Source of the DNA: Paracyclopina nana
Taxonomy: Eukaryota > Arthropoda > Copepoda > Cyclopoida > Cyclopettidae
Direction: 5' to 3'
DNA length: 64,000 bases
NCBI GenBank assembly: GCA_019096065.1
Contig: JAGUCH010000002.1
Coordinates: forward strand, 16,814,501-16,878,500
In this document: positions 48,667-57,828 of the stretch, piece by piece
Layout: every line of letters starts with the position of its first letter
How positions within the stretch are numbered: the stretch's first letter is position 1
Made by a program: the position numbers and the translations under genes
The notes under the pieces: generated by a model
What the model was told of the DNA's origin: nothing
Databases searched by the model: none
What the model saw: the letters and a program-made list of their open reading frames with translations, nothing else

Positions 48667-49557
48667 TTACAAACTCAACATGGGTAAAACAAAGGAGCGC
48701 TTACACATAACAATTACATTAAGACTAAAAGTTCGAACATGGGTTCGACCTATAAATATATTTATGCATGTGTGAATCTTCTAACGAGCCGAGCAATTTT
48801 GTTGCATTCTCTTCGAAACGACTTTCCCTTCGAGCTGAAGTGAGACATGCTTTCGAATTGCCGTGATGACCCTTGGGACATAGGCAGCTAGGAGCAAGTG
48901 TGTATAAAGTTGGAGAATGTGTGACCTGCCAAGAATTGTTGGCAAGTTTCCCGTCGCTGTGAATCAGAGAAGACCTGCAAGCCTTCCATCATCATCTCCA
49001 TTCCCTTGGGCTCTCATGAAGATGATGTATATGATGCATAGTACACTGTATTGTCCACAACACAACAAATATTATGCTTTTATTGTCCGGAATATCAACC
49101 TGGAATTGATGATGTTCAGCACTATGTGGAAGAGGAGCTAAATATGTAAATGTGTTTTGTCCAAAAAAAAGAGCAAACAACTGAACTTAACATTGCAGTT
49201 GTACGTGAGCAACAGCAGTAAATAATAGTATTTTGAGCAGTAATTATAATGTAGTATGTATGTTAGGATAATCATAGTACATCTGTCAAATATGAGTGCA
49301 TTTCAACATTTTCAGAATAATATGGCTTTCTCCCAAGCTGTTTTTTCTCAGAGAAAACTTGAGTGAGTGTGTATGTGTGTAAAAATTATTGCAGACATTT
49401 TGGAGGGGAGGTCAAAAAGGCCAAAAAAGGCCATGAAGGCCAAAGAAGGCCATCGTCTTTTTCTCGCACTGATATTTTTCTCCGCCAATAACGTTGTGGT
49501 GAAAAGAATGATGCAAATCTCCTTGCAGCCAACAAAATGATCCAGGACAGGTGTAGT
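48667..49557. other. Troponin I downstream region
   Basis: No gene seen. On the minus strand an AATAAA lies at about 49078-49083, some 475 bases after the troponin I stop, and could be its polyadenylation signal. Confidence 0.4.
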
Positions 49558-49989
49558 CTACTTGTCCTTGGCCTTGAGCTGGTTGGCAAAGGCGAACTTG
49601 GCGGCCTTCTCCTGGAGCTTGGCGAACTTGTTCTCGTACTTGGACACCTTCTTGAGCGTGGGCTTGATGAACTTGCCCTTCATGTCGCTGACAGACATGT
49701 TGAGCTCGTTGATCTGGAGGTCGCGGAGGATGACCTCGCGCTGCAAAAAGAACATCTCGCCCTCCAGGTTGAACCACTTGTCAAAGTACTCCTTGACAAT
49801 GGTCTTGAGCTCGTCATCGGACGCGTTGTCAATGTCCTTCTTGAGGCCGCACCGCTCGGAAATCACCCGCTTTCGCTCCTGCTCCTTCCGCTCCTGCTCC
49901 TTCTTCAGCTCCTCCGCGGCCTTCTTCCTCAGCAGCGTCCGGAGCTTCTTCTTCCTCTCCGGAGTCATGAATCCCTTCTTCTTGGCCAT
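49558..49989 (-). CDS. Troponin I, short form, single coding exon
   Basis: 143 aa, MAKKKGFMTPERKKKLRTLL to QLKAKDK then TAG. Troponin I is the inhibitory subunit of the thin-filament troponin complex in striated muscle. The basic N-terminal part with LLRKKAAEELKKEQERK forms the troponin T/C-binding helix. The middle has the SERCG segment and a heptad-like helix (LKTIVKEYFDKWFNLEGEMF). The inhibitory actin-binding region GKFIKPTLKKVSKYENKFAKL-type is complete. Insect forms are usually 180-210 aa, with an N-terminal Ala/Glu-rich extension and an acidic tail; both are missing here. A GTGAGC donor on the minus strand at 50103-50104 (ACCCAG|GTGAGC) and acceptor-like CAG just before the ATG suggest a 5' UTR intron. 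Alternative upstream coding exons cannot be excluded. Confidence 0.9.
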   Translation of the reverse strand: MAKKKGFMTPERKKKLRTLLRKKAAEELKKEQERKEQERKRVISERCGLKKDIDNASDDELKTIVKEYFDKWFNLEGEMFFLQREVILRDLQINELNMSVSDMKGKFIKPTLKKVSKYENKFAKLQEKAAKFAFANQLKAKDK

Positions 49990-50379
49990 GCTGAACTTGC
50001 TTACTCTTCGGGCCGCCTCAGCAGATCAAACGTAGCCTGATGATCACCACACCAAGATTAAATTCAACTTATCTCTTTTTAATAATGATTTACTGCTGCT
50101 CACCTGGGTGTTCTTCGGCCTCGAGAGGAGTCTGAAACTGAACGCGAGTCGACCCAAGCTTTCCCCACCACGAGGCAGAGTAGTAGTACTATTTCCAGCC
50201 ACAAGAGTTCAGGTGCTTTCTTCCTAGGTCAGCAAGGCTGCTGCTCGAAGGCCAGCCTGTGTCACATCATCATTGTAGAGCAAGTTGTAGATGTATCCCA
50301 ACCAGACATTCGCACAAGCTTTCTGCATGTATTTTTGATGTGCTAGCACTCCTTTGTTTTACCCATGTTGAGTTTATAA
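49990..50379 (-). promoter_or_regulatory. Troponin I 5' UTR and promoter region
   Basis: A probable leader exon ends at the donor ACCCAG|GTGAGC (around 50103). The acceptor may be CATCAG near 50036 or the CAG directly before the start codon. The true promoter is likely between 50150 and 50379, close to a MITE. No TATA box identified. Confidence 0.4.
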
Positions 50380-51029
50380 GGGTGATCCCATTGAGGAGTT
50401 TTTTGTCGAGTTACCTTTTTAAAACAGTAACTGCATTTGATTAGTTACGTTCAGCTTGTTTTAGTGAAGCTCAGTCGGCTTTTGCAAAGTTAAGGTGGCT
50501 GCAATGCTGAATTGCCAACGCATTAGATATCAGCTTGGCTGATGAGCTAACTTAGCAAGCTTCAGTTGCTAATCGGAGAACACTTTTTCTAGCTAAAGCC
50601 CAGCTCCGAACAACGAAAATCAGCATTATGCAAGAAGACGTAACTTGACTTTTTAGCAAAGTCAGGTCACAGCTTGAACGCTCAGCTCAACCTGACTTAA
50701 CTGGTTTACCGTACTGCTGATATTCATTGTTATAAGCTGGCATAAGCTAAGTTCGGCAACCTAACTTTAATAAGCAAGCAAGTGGGTAACACATACAATT
50801 AAGCAAAGTTATGACATTCTTGCATAAATGTCTGAGAACGGAACTGAACGAATCTCAACTTTTTTCCTGACTTAACTTGACTAGCTGTACTTGCCTTAGT
50901 TGACTTCGACAAGCAAACAAGTACTACATAAAATTGAGCAAAGTTCCGACCAAGATGATCTATAGCTTGAGAACGGAACTGAACGATTCTCCACTTTTTT
51001 CCCAGCTTAACTAGACTAACCAGACAATA
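50380..51029 (-). mobile_element. Family A MITE, composite copy
   Basis: Starts GGGTGATCCCATTGAGGAG and ends near ACCAGACAATATTTGC. It is longer than normal (650 bp), with the inverted counterpart of the 48360-48440 block and a second, partial family A right end (50830-51029). Confidence 0.7.
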
Positions 51030-52124
51030 TTTGCATAAATAATTGAAGGTGAAACTGCAAATTGATCTTTTCGATTTTACTTAGGTGGCAAGGCAGCTAG
51101 TGATACAGTATGAAGTAAACTCTATATGTTGATAAAAGCACAAGTTTTGCTGAGGGTTATTTTGGCGTTTGAGGGCTCAGAATTTCTGGTTGGGCAGCAG
51201 CCAGCAAAATTCACTTTGCCACATAGGGAAAAGCAGTCGCTCGGCGTTGTGTAAGTCTGGTGCAAAAGTTTTTCTACTCATTGGAAAACTCATGCATTTT
51301 TCCAGTTTTTCCATAGTTTTCCTCAATTTTTCCATGGATCAGTTATTTTTGGAGACTGAATGCCCTATGTTATTTTTAAAAGGCTAATTATCAATTATTT
51401 TTGTTTGGGAAGAGATCCTTCTTATAGTAGTTTTTTGTGAGCTAAAGTGGTGTTCATCTACATCATCTTTCCTTATCACAAGGAAACTTTTGATTTCAAG
51501 AATTTGTCACTTTTGTGCTTGGTATTTTATAGTGAAACTATGAGGAATTGAAATTTCTTCATTTTTTCCAAGTTTTATCTTAATTTTTGCGCGGTCAATT
51601 CACTGGACTGCGTGCCCATTATTTGTTGATGGAGCAATTTTTTATTAATGTTATTAAATAAATGATGGCTTGTCTAGCCTACTAGTTGCCTTAATGATGT
51701 TTCTAAAGCTTTCTTAAGAAAAAAGATAATTGCAAATCCATTTTGTGCTCCTCAATTTTTGCGAAAAACGATCTTAAAGCTTGAAAACTAAAATAACAAG
51801 TTACAAGTTTCTTAATAATTCCTGTTTTCTCCAAAATTAATTTTTTAGGCTACCGAGGATCAATGTTTGAAACCAATCATAATTGATCTAATTAGACAAC
51901 CACAGGAAATATTATTAGCTCATGAATTAAGTGGATAATTTTATGCATCAGACTCTAGCAGAGAACAAAAACATGTTCAGTATGTAGTAGGCCAGCCCGT
52001 GAGTCATTAATGCTTTCCCCTTAGAATATCTAAGCTTATTGTAGTATATGTGGCAAAATTCCTTCATATGAATTTTGGCTTGGAGGGCAAGACGTATTGT
52101 AAAAATGAGTTATTTTAACTAGAA
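51030..52124. other. Intergenic, no gene recognised
   Basis: A family D fragment lies at about 51055-51200. The rest is A+T-rich. Confidence 0.35.
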
Positions 52125-52511
52125 TATAAGCCAAAGGCGTCCAGTTGCTAGATTCGCAGCGCCATCTATTCAGTTGATTGAGCAAGTACGCTTGACATGG
52201 CTGCGCTACATAGGCGATCGAAAATTGGCAATTGCTTGGCTTTGGTAGCGCTTGAGCCCAAAACTTCATTATTACGGCATAATCTTCAGACAGAATGGCA
52301 CCCTCTCAAGCCACAAAACATTAAGCGTCTCACTCAAATTTTCAAGCTTTTCATCGTTGAAACCGGCTTTTCATAGCTTGTCCGCACAGATCAGCCAATC
52401 AAATTTCATATCGTAATCACATGACAAGTTTCGCACTTGGCAGTTTTTGCAAAAATACTCGCTCAAAAAGCGCCATCTGTCGAAAAAGTTTGTCCCTCCA
52501 CCGGCTTATAA
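52125..52511 (-). mobile_element. Family B MITE upstream of the two-pore channel gene
   Basis: From TATAAGCCAAAGGCGTCC to CCACCGGCTTATA, full length. It ends 135 bases before the channel start codon, inside what must be the promoter or 5' UTR. Confidence 0.85.
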
Positions 52512-52645
52512 TGCATAGGTGGAAATAGGTGGGAGGTTGCGCGCGATCTCTGTTTGAACTTTGCGAGTGAAATCGGATAAAGTGAAAACTCCCATATATA
52601 TTTACTATATAATCAGTTGATGGAGGCGATTGATTCCTAAGCATC

Positions 52646-55600
52646 ATGGCCGAGGCTGACGAGGATGGAGAACAAAGTGCAGCAGAATTCCGGTTAAGCC
52701 TCGCCGCGGTGTATTTGGAGGACGCCATATCCCACCGCCATATCCAGTTCGCACCCACAATCAAGGGCATCCGACTGTACCAACTGTACAAAGTGCCTTT
52801 CTTCCAATATCTACTGTACGCCCTGCTTCTCACCTATGTCAGCCTGGCCTTGGTGGAGGCCCCTGCGAGGCCGGGGTGGCTGTGGCCTCTTTGGGTCACC
52901 CTGAGCATAGAGCTGCTATGCGTGGCTTTCTTTGTGCTTCGCATGATCCACGAGCTGCTCTTAAGTGCGAGTCCAAAGGTGTTTTGGCTGGACACCAAAC
53001 ACTTGATGAATGCCTTCATCTGCTTTCTAACCATTATGGACATTTGCATTTACGTGGGCATGCGAGAAAGCTCTGGAGGAGCTGGAGTGCGGATCTCCAG
53101 GCCCTTGAGAGCCCTGGTCATTGTCAACTTTCCGGAGGCCAGGCAAATTCGGAGAGCCTTTCGCACCATCCGGAAGACTTGTCCAGCCTTGGTCAACGTC
53201 CTGGTTCTCTTCGCGTCCAGCCTCGCCATTTTCGCGCTGATGGCTGTGAAGCTCTTTGGAAAGCAGCCGGGCTTTCTAATCTACTTCGACGGCTACTGGG
53301 ACGCCTTTTGGCACCTCTACGTCCTCGTCACGACGGCCAACAGCCCGGATGTCATGATGCCCGCCTATGACTCGCACCGAGCCTCGGTGCTCTTCTTCGT
53401 GGTCTTCCTCCTCGTCAACCTCTACCTGTTCATGCGAGTCTTCCTGGCTGTCATCTACAACAGCTACAAGGAGAACCTCAGCCAAGAAGTGAGCCAAGCC
53501 ATGGAGCTGAAAAGAAAGCTCCTCACCGAAGCCTTTGACCTGCTCAAAAATGAGGAAGCTCGCATTGAGAGAGAGGCCTTTCTCAGCCTCATGAAGGCCG
53601 CGATGCCGAGCAAGGCCACCAGCGAATACCTCGAGGTCTGCTGGCTGGTCCTGGACCCTGACAATCAGGGCTCAATTGGCGTGGAAGAGTTTGCCAGCAT
53701 TGTGGATTTGGTGAGCTTACGCGTGGTGGATACGCGAGCGAGGAGAAAGCTCTGGTGGCCTCGGAGGATTCACCAACATCCGGCCTCGAAGAGGCTGATC
53801 AAGATTGTCCGCCATGTGTGCTTTCGCTACGCCTTCGATTTCCTCATCTTCCTCAATGCTCTCTTCATTGCCTTCGACTTCGAGGGTGGAGAGCCGTTCT
53901 TTTTGGCGGCTTTCACCCTGGAGATCCTGCTCAAGTTGTACGCCTTTGGACTGGCTGCTTTTTCGCGGAAGCTGTGGAACCTCTTCGACGTGGTTGTCGT
54001 CGGCTCTGCACTCCTGGTGACAGCCTTTGACCTCAGCATTGACGTCCTCATGGTTCTCCGGGTGATTCGCATCTTCAAGATCTTCCACACCCTCAACCGC
54101 TTCCGCGGTGTCATCAACGCAATCATGCACATTCTGGGACGATCCCATTTTCGAACTTTTAGTCGAGTTACTAGCTTGCTGATACAGAAACCTCACTTGA
54201 TTAGTTACCTTCAGCTAAATACCGCACACAAACGCAACGCAACGCACACTACTAAGTACCGTACACTACTAAATATCGCACAATACTGAATACCGAACAA
54301 AGCAAAAAAATGGATATGTATTTGCAAAAATTGACAGCAAATTGATACACTCGTACTTAAAATGAATAGTTTTCACTTAGTGTCTTACACTGCTATTTAA
54401 ATCATTAGTTTTGGTGCATAAGCTTATTTTCATTGATGGAACCTGGCTACTGCATTTTTTTTTACTTTCCTTTGATTAATTCATGACTATATACATAGTG
54501 TGTGGTGTTTAGTAGGCAAACATACTAAATACCGCACACACTTGAAAACACGAAAAAAACCAGATTCTGGTTGAGCCATCAGGATTAATACATGTATTCA
54601 TGCTAACTCATGTTTCTAGTCACTAAAAAATAATTTGTCTTTTCCCCCAGCCAGTTTCATAAGCTCATTGATGTAATATAATATAATAAGTATAGTGTGC
54701 GGTATTCAGTAGTGTGCGGCATTTAGTAGTGTGCGTTGTGTTGCGGTTGTGTGCGGGATTTAGTATGTACCTGAGTTAACTTAGCTTTTTTCCGATTGAG
54801 AATGCAGTTCAGTACTTCGACAACGTTACTTAATTTAGAAAGCAAGCGAGCGCTACATAAAATTAAGCAAAGTTAGGACACACCTAAGTAAATATTTGAG
54901 AACGGAACTGAGCGAAGCTCAACTTTTCTTCTCAGAAGACAAGTTCAGTTGTAGTGTGCGTTGCGTTGCGGTTGTGTGCGGGATTTAGTATGTACCTGAG
55001 TTAACTTAGCTTTTTTTCAATTGAGAATGCAATTCAGTTGCTAATCTGCGAGCACTTAATCTTAGCAGAGTTCAGTACTTCGACAACGTTACTTAATGTA
55101 GAAAGCAAGCGAGCGCTACCTTAAATCAAGCAAAGTTAGGACGTACCTAAGTAAATATTTGAGAACGGAACTGAGCGAAGCTCAACTTTTCTCCTCAGAA
55201 GACAAGTTCAGTAGTAGTGGGCGTTGCATTGCGGTTGTGCGCGGGATTTAGTATTTACCTGAGTTAACTTAGCTTTTTTTCAATTGAGAATGCAATTCAG
55301 TTGCTTAATCTTAGCAGAGTTCAGTACTTTGACAACGTTACTTAATTTAGAAAGCAAGCGAGCGCTACATAAAATTAAGCAAAGTTAGGACACACCTAAG
55401 TAAATATCTGAGAACGGAACTGAGCTTAGCTCAACTTTCCTCCTCACTTGACTCGACTAACCAGTCCACATGGGACCGCCCTGCAGCCCAGCATGGCCGC
55501 TTACATGGGCGTCCTCTTGGCTTTCTACTACTTCTTCGCCATGGTGGGTATGGAGCTGTTCGCAGGCAAGATCACCTACTTCGGTGGCTACAACGAGACG

Positions 55601-56218
55601 AGCCAGGCGAGCCACGAAAAGTTCTGCGGATCGGCCAAGCTGGAGCATTCGGAGTTTTACAGGCAGAAGTACTGCAGCAACAACTTCAATGATGTCCTCG
55701 CCGCACTTGTCACCCTGTTCGAGCTGATGGCAGTCAACCAGTGGCATGTCATCGCCGAGGGCTTTGTCATCGTCACGGAGAGCAAGGCGGTCCGGATCTA
55801 CTTTCTCCTCTTCCATTTCGTCTGCGTCACGGTTGTCCTCAACATCTTCTCAGCCTTTGTCATCGAGGCTTTCATTTTGGAGTTTTCCGTGACGACCTCC
55901 TGCATTGGAAAGCAGCTTCCACGGAGGAAGACTCCCTTGGCAGTCCGCATCAGCGCAATGGGGCTCGGCTACTCCAAAGCGAAATTGGTGGAGGAAAAAT
56001 GTGATGCCACTGCGGGGGGTGATGAAGATGAGCTCATCATAATTGACGATGACGATTTAGTCACGGATGACATGGAAGACCAGGACGCAAAGTTGGACGA
56101 GGTGGAAACGAACGTCCCGGATTACTCGAGCCGCACCGGGCTCAGGTTTCATTTGGCTTCGCGGACGCGCACTGCCATGGGATTGCTGGAAACCATGTTT
56201 GCTGAGCAAAATAAATGA
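52646..56218 (+). CDS. Two-pore channel (TPC), split by a transposon
   Basis: Coding parts 52646-54136 (497 codons) and 55484-56218 (244 codons and TGA) join in one frame as a 741-aa protein. Two six-helix domains are visible. Domain I has filter 1 TTANSPDVMMPAY near residue 229. A linker with an EF-hand-like stretch (DPDNQGSIGVEEF, near 337) follows. Domain II has an S4 with regularly spaced Arg/Lys (VLRVIRIFKIF) and filter 2 NQWHVIAEGF near residue 580. TPCs are endo-lysosomal Na+/Ca2+ channels gated by PI(3,5)P2 or NAADP. A 1347-bp insert lies between HIL and QPSM, just before S5 of domain II. No GT donor abuts its left edge. The gene is otherwise intronless, and unspliced readthrough stops at 54287. 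It may be a null allele, or the insert may be spliced out. Confidence 0.88.
54215..54765. mobile_element. Nested foldback element with long inverted ends
   Basis: About 550 bp. The left arm reads TAAATACCGCACACAAACGC, and the right arm is its complement with few changes; the similarity extends roughly 80-90 bp. Arms are built of a smaller repeated motif (ACTACTAAATACCGCACAC). It lies inside the family A copy. Confidence 0.75.
54726..55445. repeat. Tandem triplication, units of 225-263 bp
   Basis: Units start with GTAGTGTGCGTTG-type sequence at 54726, 54951 and about 55214. Each continues GCGGGATTTAGTA, CTGAGTTAACTTAGC, GAACGGAACTGAGC and CTCAACTTT. The unit spans the foldback end and the adjoining family A part. 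Confidence 0.8.
56210..56215 (+). terminator. AATAAA overlapping the last TPC codons
   Basis: The final codons AAT AAA TGA contain an AATAAA hexamer. A family A end begins only 32 bases after the stop. If used, this signal gives a nearly absent 3' UTR. Confidence 0.4.
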
Positions 56219-56249
56219 GCGGAGCGAAAGCCGACTTGATTTAGTCATA

Positions 56250-57018
56250 GGGCGATGATCCCTTATTCGAATTTCTAGTCGAGTTACCTTGCTCTTTATT
56301 GCCCTGTTCATGTATTAAGAATGCCTTAAGGTATGGAAAAAATTGTCTTAAGGAAAAGTGAATCTGCTGCTGACTGCTACTCAACGAGTTCAGCTTGGGG
56401 CCGAGCAGCGTTTTGAATGGCCATTTTTGCTATTTTGTCTCACGGTTTTCCGCTTTTTTCAAAACAAACTAGCTTTCTTAACGTTTCTTTGATAAGAGTT
56501 GAAATTTAACTATTGATTTTGCTCAAAATGGCTAAAATGTGGAGTGCTTAATAGCCAAAATTAGATTTGTTTACTGTCAAGTTGGCTTAAAGTCGATCTG
56601 ATTTTTTTAGCATCAGCTGGCGCTTGTCATAAGACAATTTTTCTCCTTTCCTTGAGGTGTTTTCGTGCATTTTCATAAGGAGTTTGGGGCGTACATGAAC
56701 AGGACATAAGTAGCTCAGTTGGTTTCTTTGAAGTTAAACTGGCTGCTTTGCCGACATGCCGACGCATTTGATGTCAGCTCGGCTGATGAGCTTACTTAGC
56801 TATTCTCGATCGAGCAATTGCTTCGGTTGCTATTTTGAGGACACTTTTTGTAGACAAGTTCAGTTTTGCTATGTAACTTGACGCAGAAAGCAAGCGAGTG
56901 CCACATAAAATTAAGCAAAGTTAGGACGTACCTATGTGAATATCTGAGAACGGAACTGAGCCAAGCTCAACTTTTCTCCTCACTTAACTTGGCTAACCAT
57001 TCAATGTGGGATCGGACT
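56250..57018 (-). mobile_element. Family A MITE interrupted by another repeat
   Basis: The left end GGGCGATGATCCCTTATTCG (to about 56310) and the remainder (56700-57018, to ATGTGGGATCGGAC) are separated by about 390 bp with family E-like words (ACAATTTTTCTCCTTTCC, GTACATGAACAGG). Confidence 0.75.
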
Positions 57019-57828
57019 TATGCCTTGTTCAAGCTTGGAGGCTACCTGAACCACAAAAATTGTCCCAGAGCAGTTTTCGTAAAGTAACTGTATTTATTAG
57101 GAGAAACGTCTCTAATTATCTAAAACTCAATCTTGATTTTAATGTCTTCATTTTCGCTGCACAAAAATGACCGCTTTTATGGGTCAAGTAAACCTTAAAT
57201 GCAAAATATTTCATAATACACTTATTACAGTACTCAATCGGTGATTCTGCCTTATTTGCTCTACGCTCAACTCATCCGAGTCCACAAAGCTCCCCGCCGC
57301 GCCGCGGACACCCAAACGTGACACATCTTTGCAGAGCTCTCGCGTCGCGCTCAGCGCAGAAGATATCCTTAAGAAATCTCTGCAGCGGCAGCTCAGCTCC
57401 TTTCCACTTTGACACTAATGGGTTTCTGCCATGGTAACTTCTTCTTCTTCTTCTTCTTCTTCCATCCAATGTAGCTAATGTTCCTCCACTTGGCTGGTAA
57501 TGAAAGGCACTTTCGTTGCCTCTCAACCAAGACGAAAATTGCTTGCGCGCTCGTGCGTGTACTCAGCTAGCGAGAAAAGAAAGCTGGAGGGAAGAAAGAA
57601 GGCGGAGTCCCTTGGCGAGGATCAAGGGAGGGACCTCCATACGACAAATTGGCCTCCGTTTCCAGAATCAGCAGCCTCCGTGCCGCAAGCAAGCGCGCGG
57701 AGGCCGTTACCGGAAAAAAAGCCCATAAGAGCAAAAGAGGTGAGATAGCTCTTTACCATGATCGTCGTCGTCGTCGTCGACCACCGAAACCACTGTGGTG
57801 GTCAAGCATTCGTCTGGAAGAGGCCGTC
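57019..57828 (+). promoter_or_regulatory. Bar gene C upstream region
   Basis: Probable promoter and 5' UTR of gene C. A (CTT)n microsatellite lies at about 57438-57462. GC-rich stretches near 57280-57360 and 57550-57720 are present. An open frame to 57649 is continuous with gene C, but its residues are basic and unlike Bar N-termini. Confidence 0.4.

Larger units (their letters stand above)
54137..55483 (-). mobile_element. Compound family A insertion in the TPC coding sequence
   Basis: Family A ends GGACGATCCCATTTTCG (left) and ACATGGGACCGCC (right) are bordered by CTG on both sides (54134-54136 and 55481-55483). Without the element and one CTG the frame is continuous. The interior is enlarged to 1.35 kb by a nested foldback element and a tandem triplication. 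The right flank CTGCAG at once supplies a good splice acceptor. Confidence 0.85.

Noticed and set aside
57649..57828. Earlier in-frame start for Bar gene C
   Set aside because: The residues are basic and low-complexity (RRRRRRPPK), unlike Bar N-termini; the ATG at 57829 lies 12 codons before the conserved motif.
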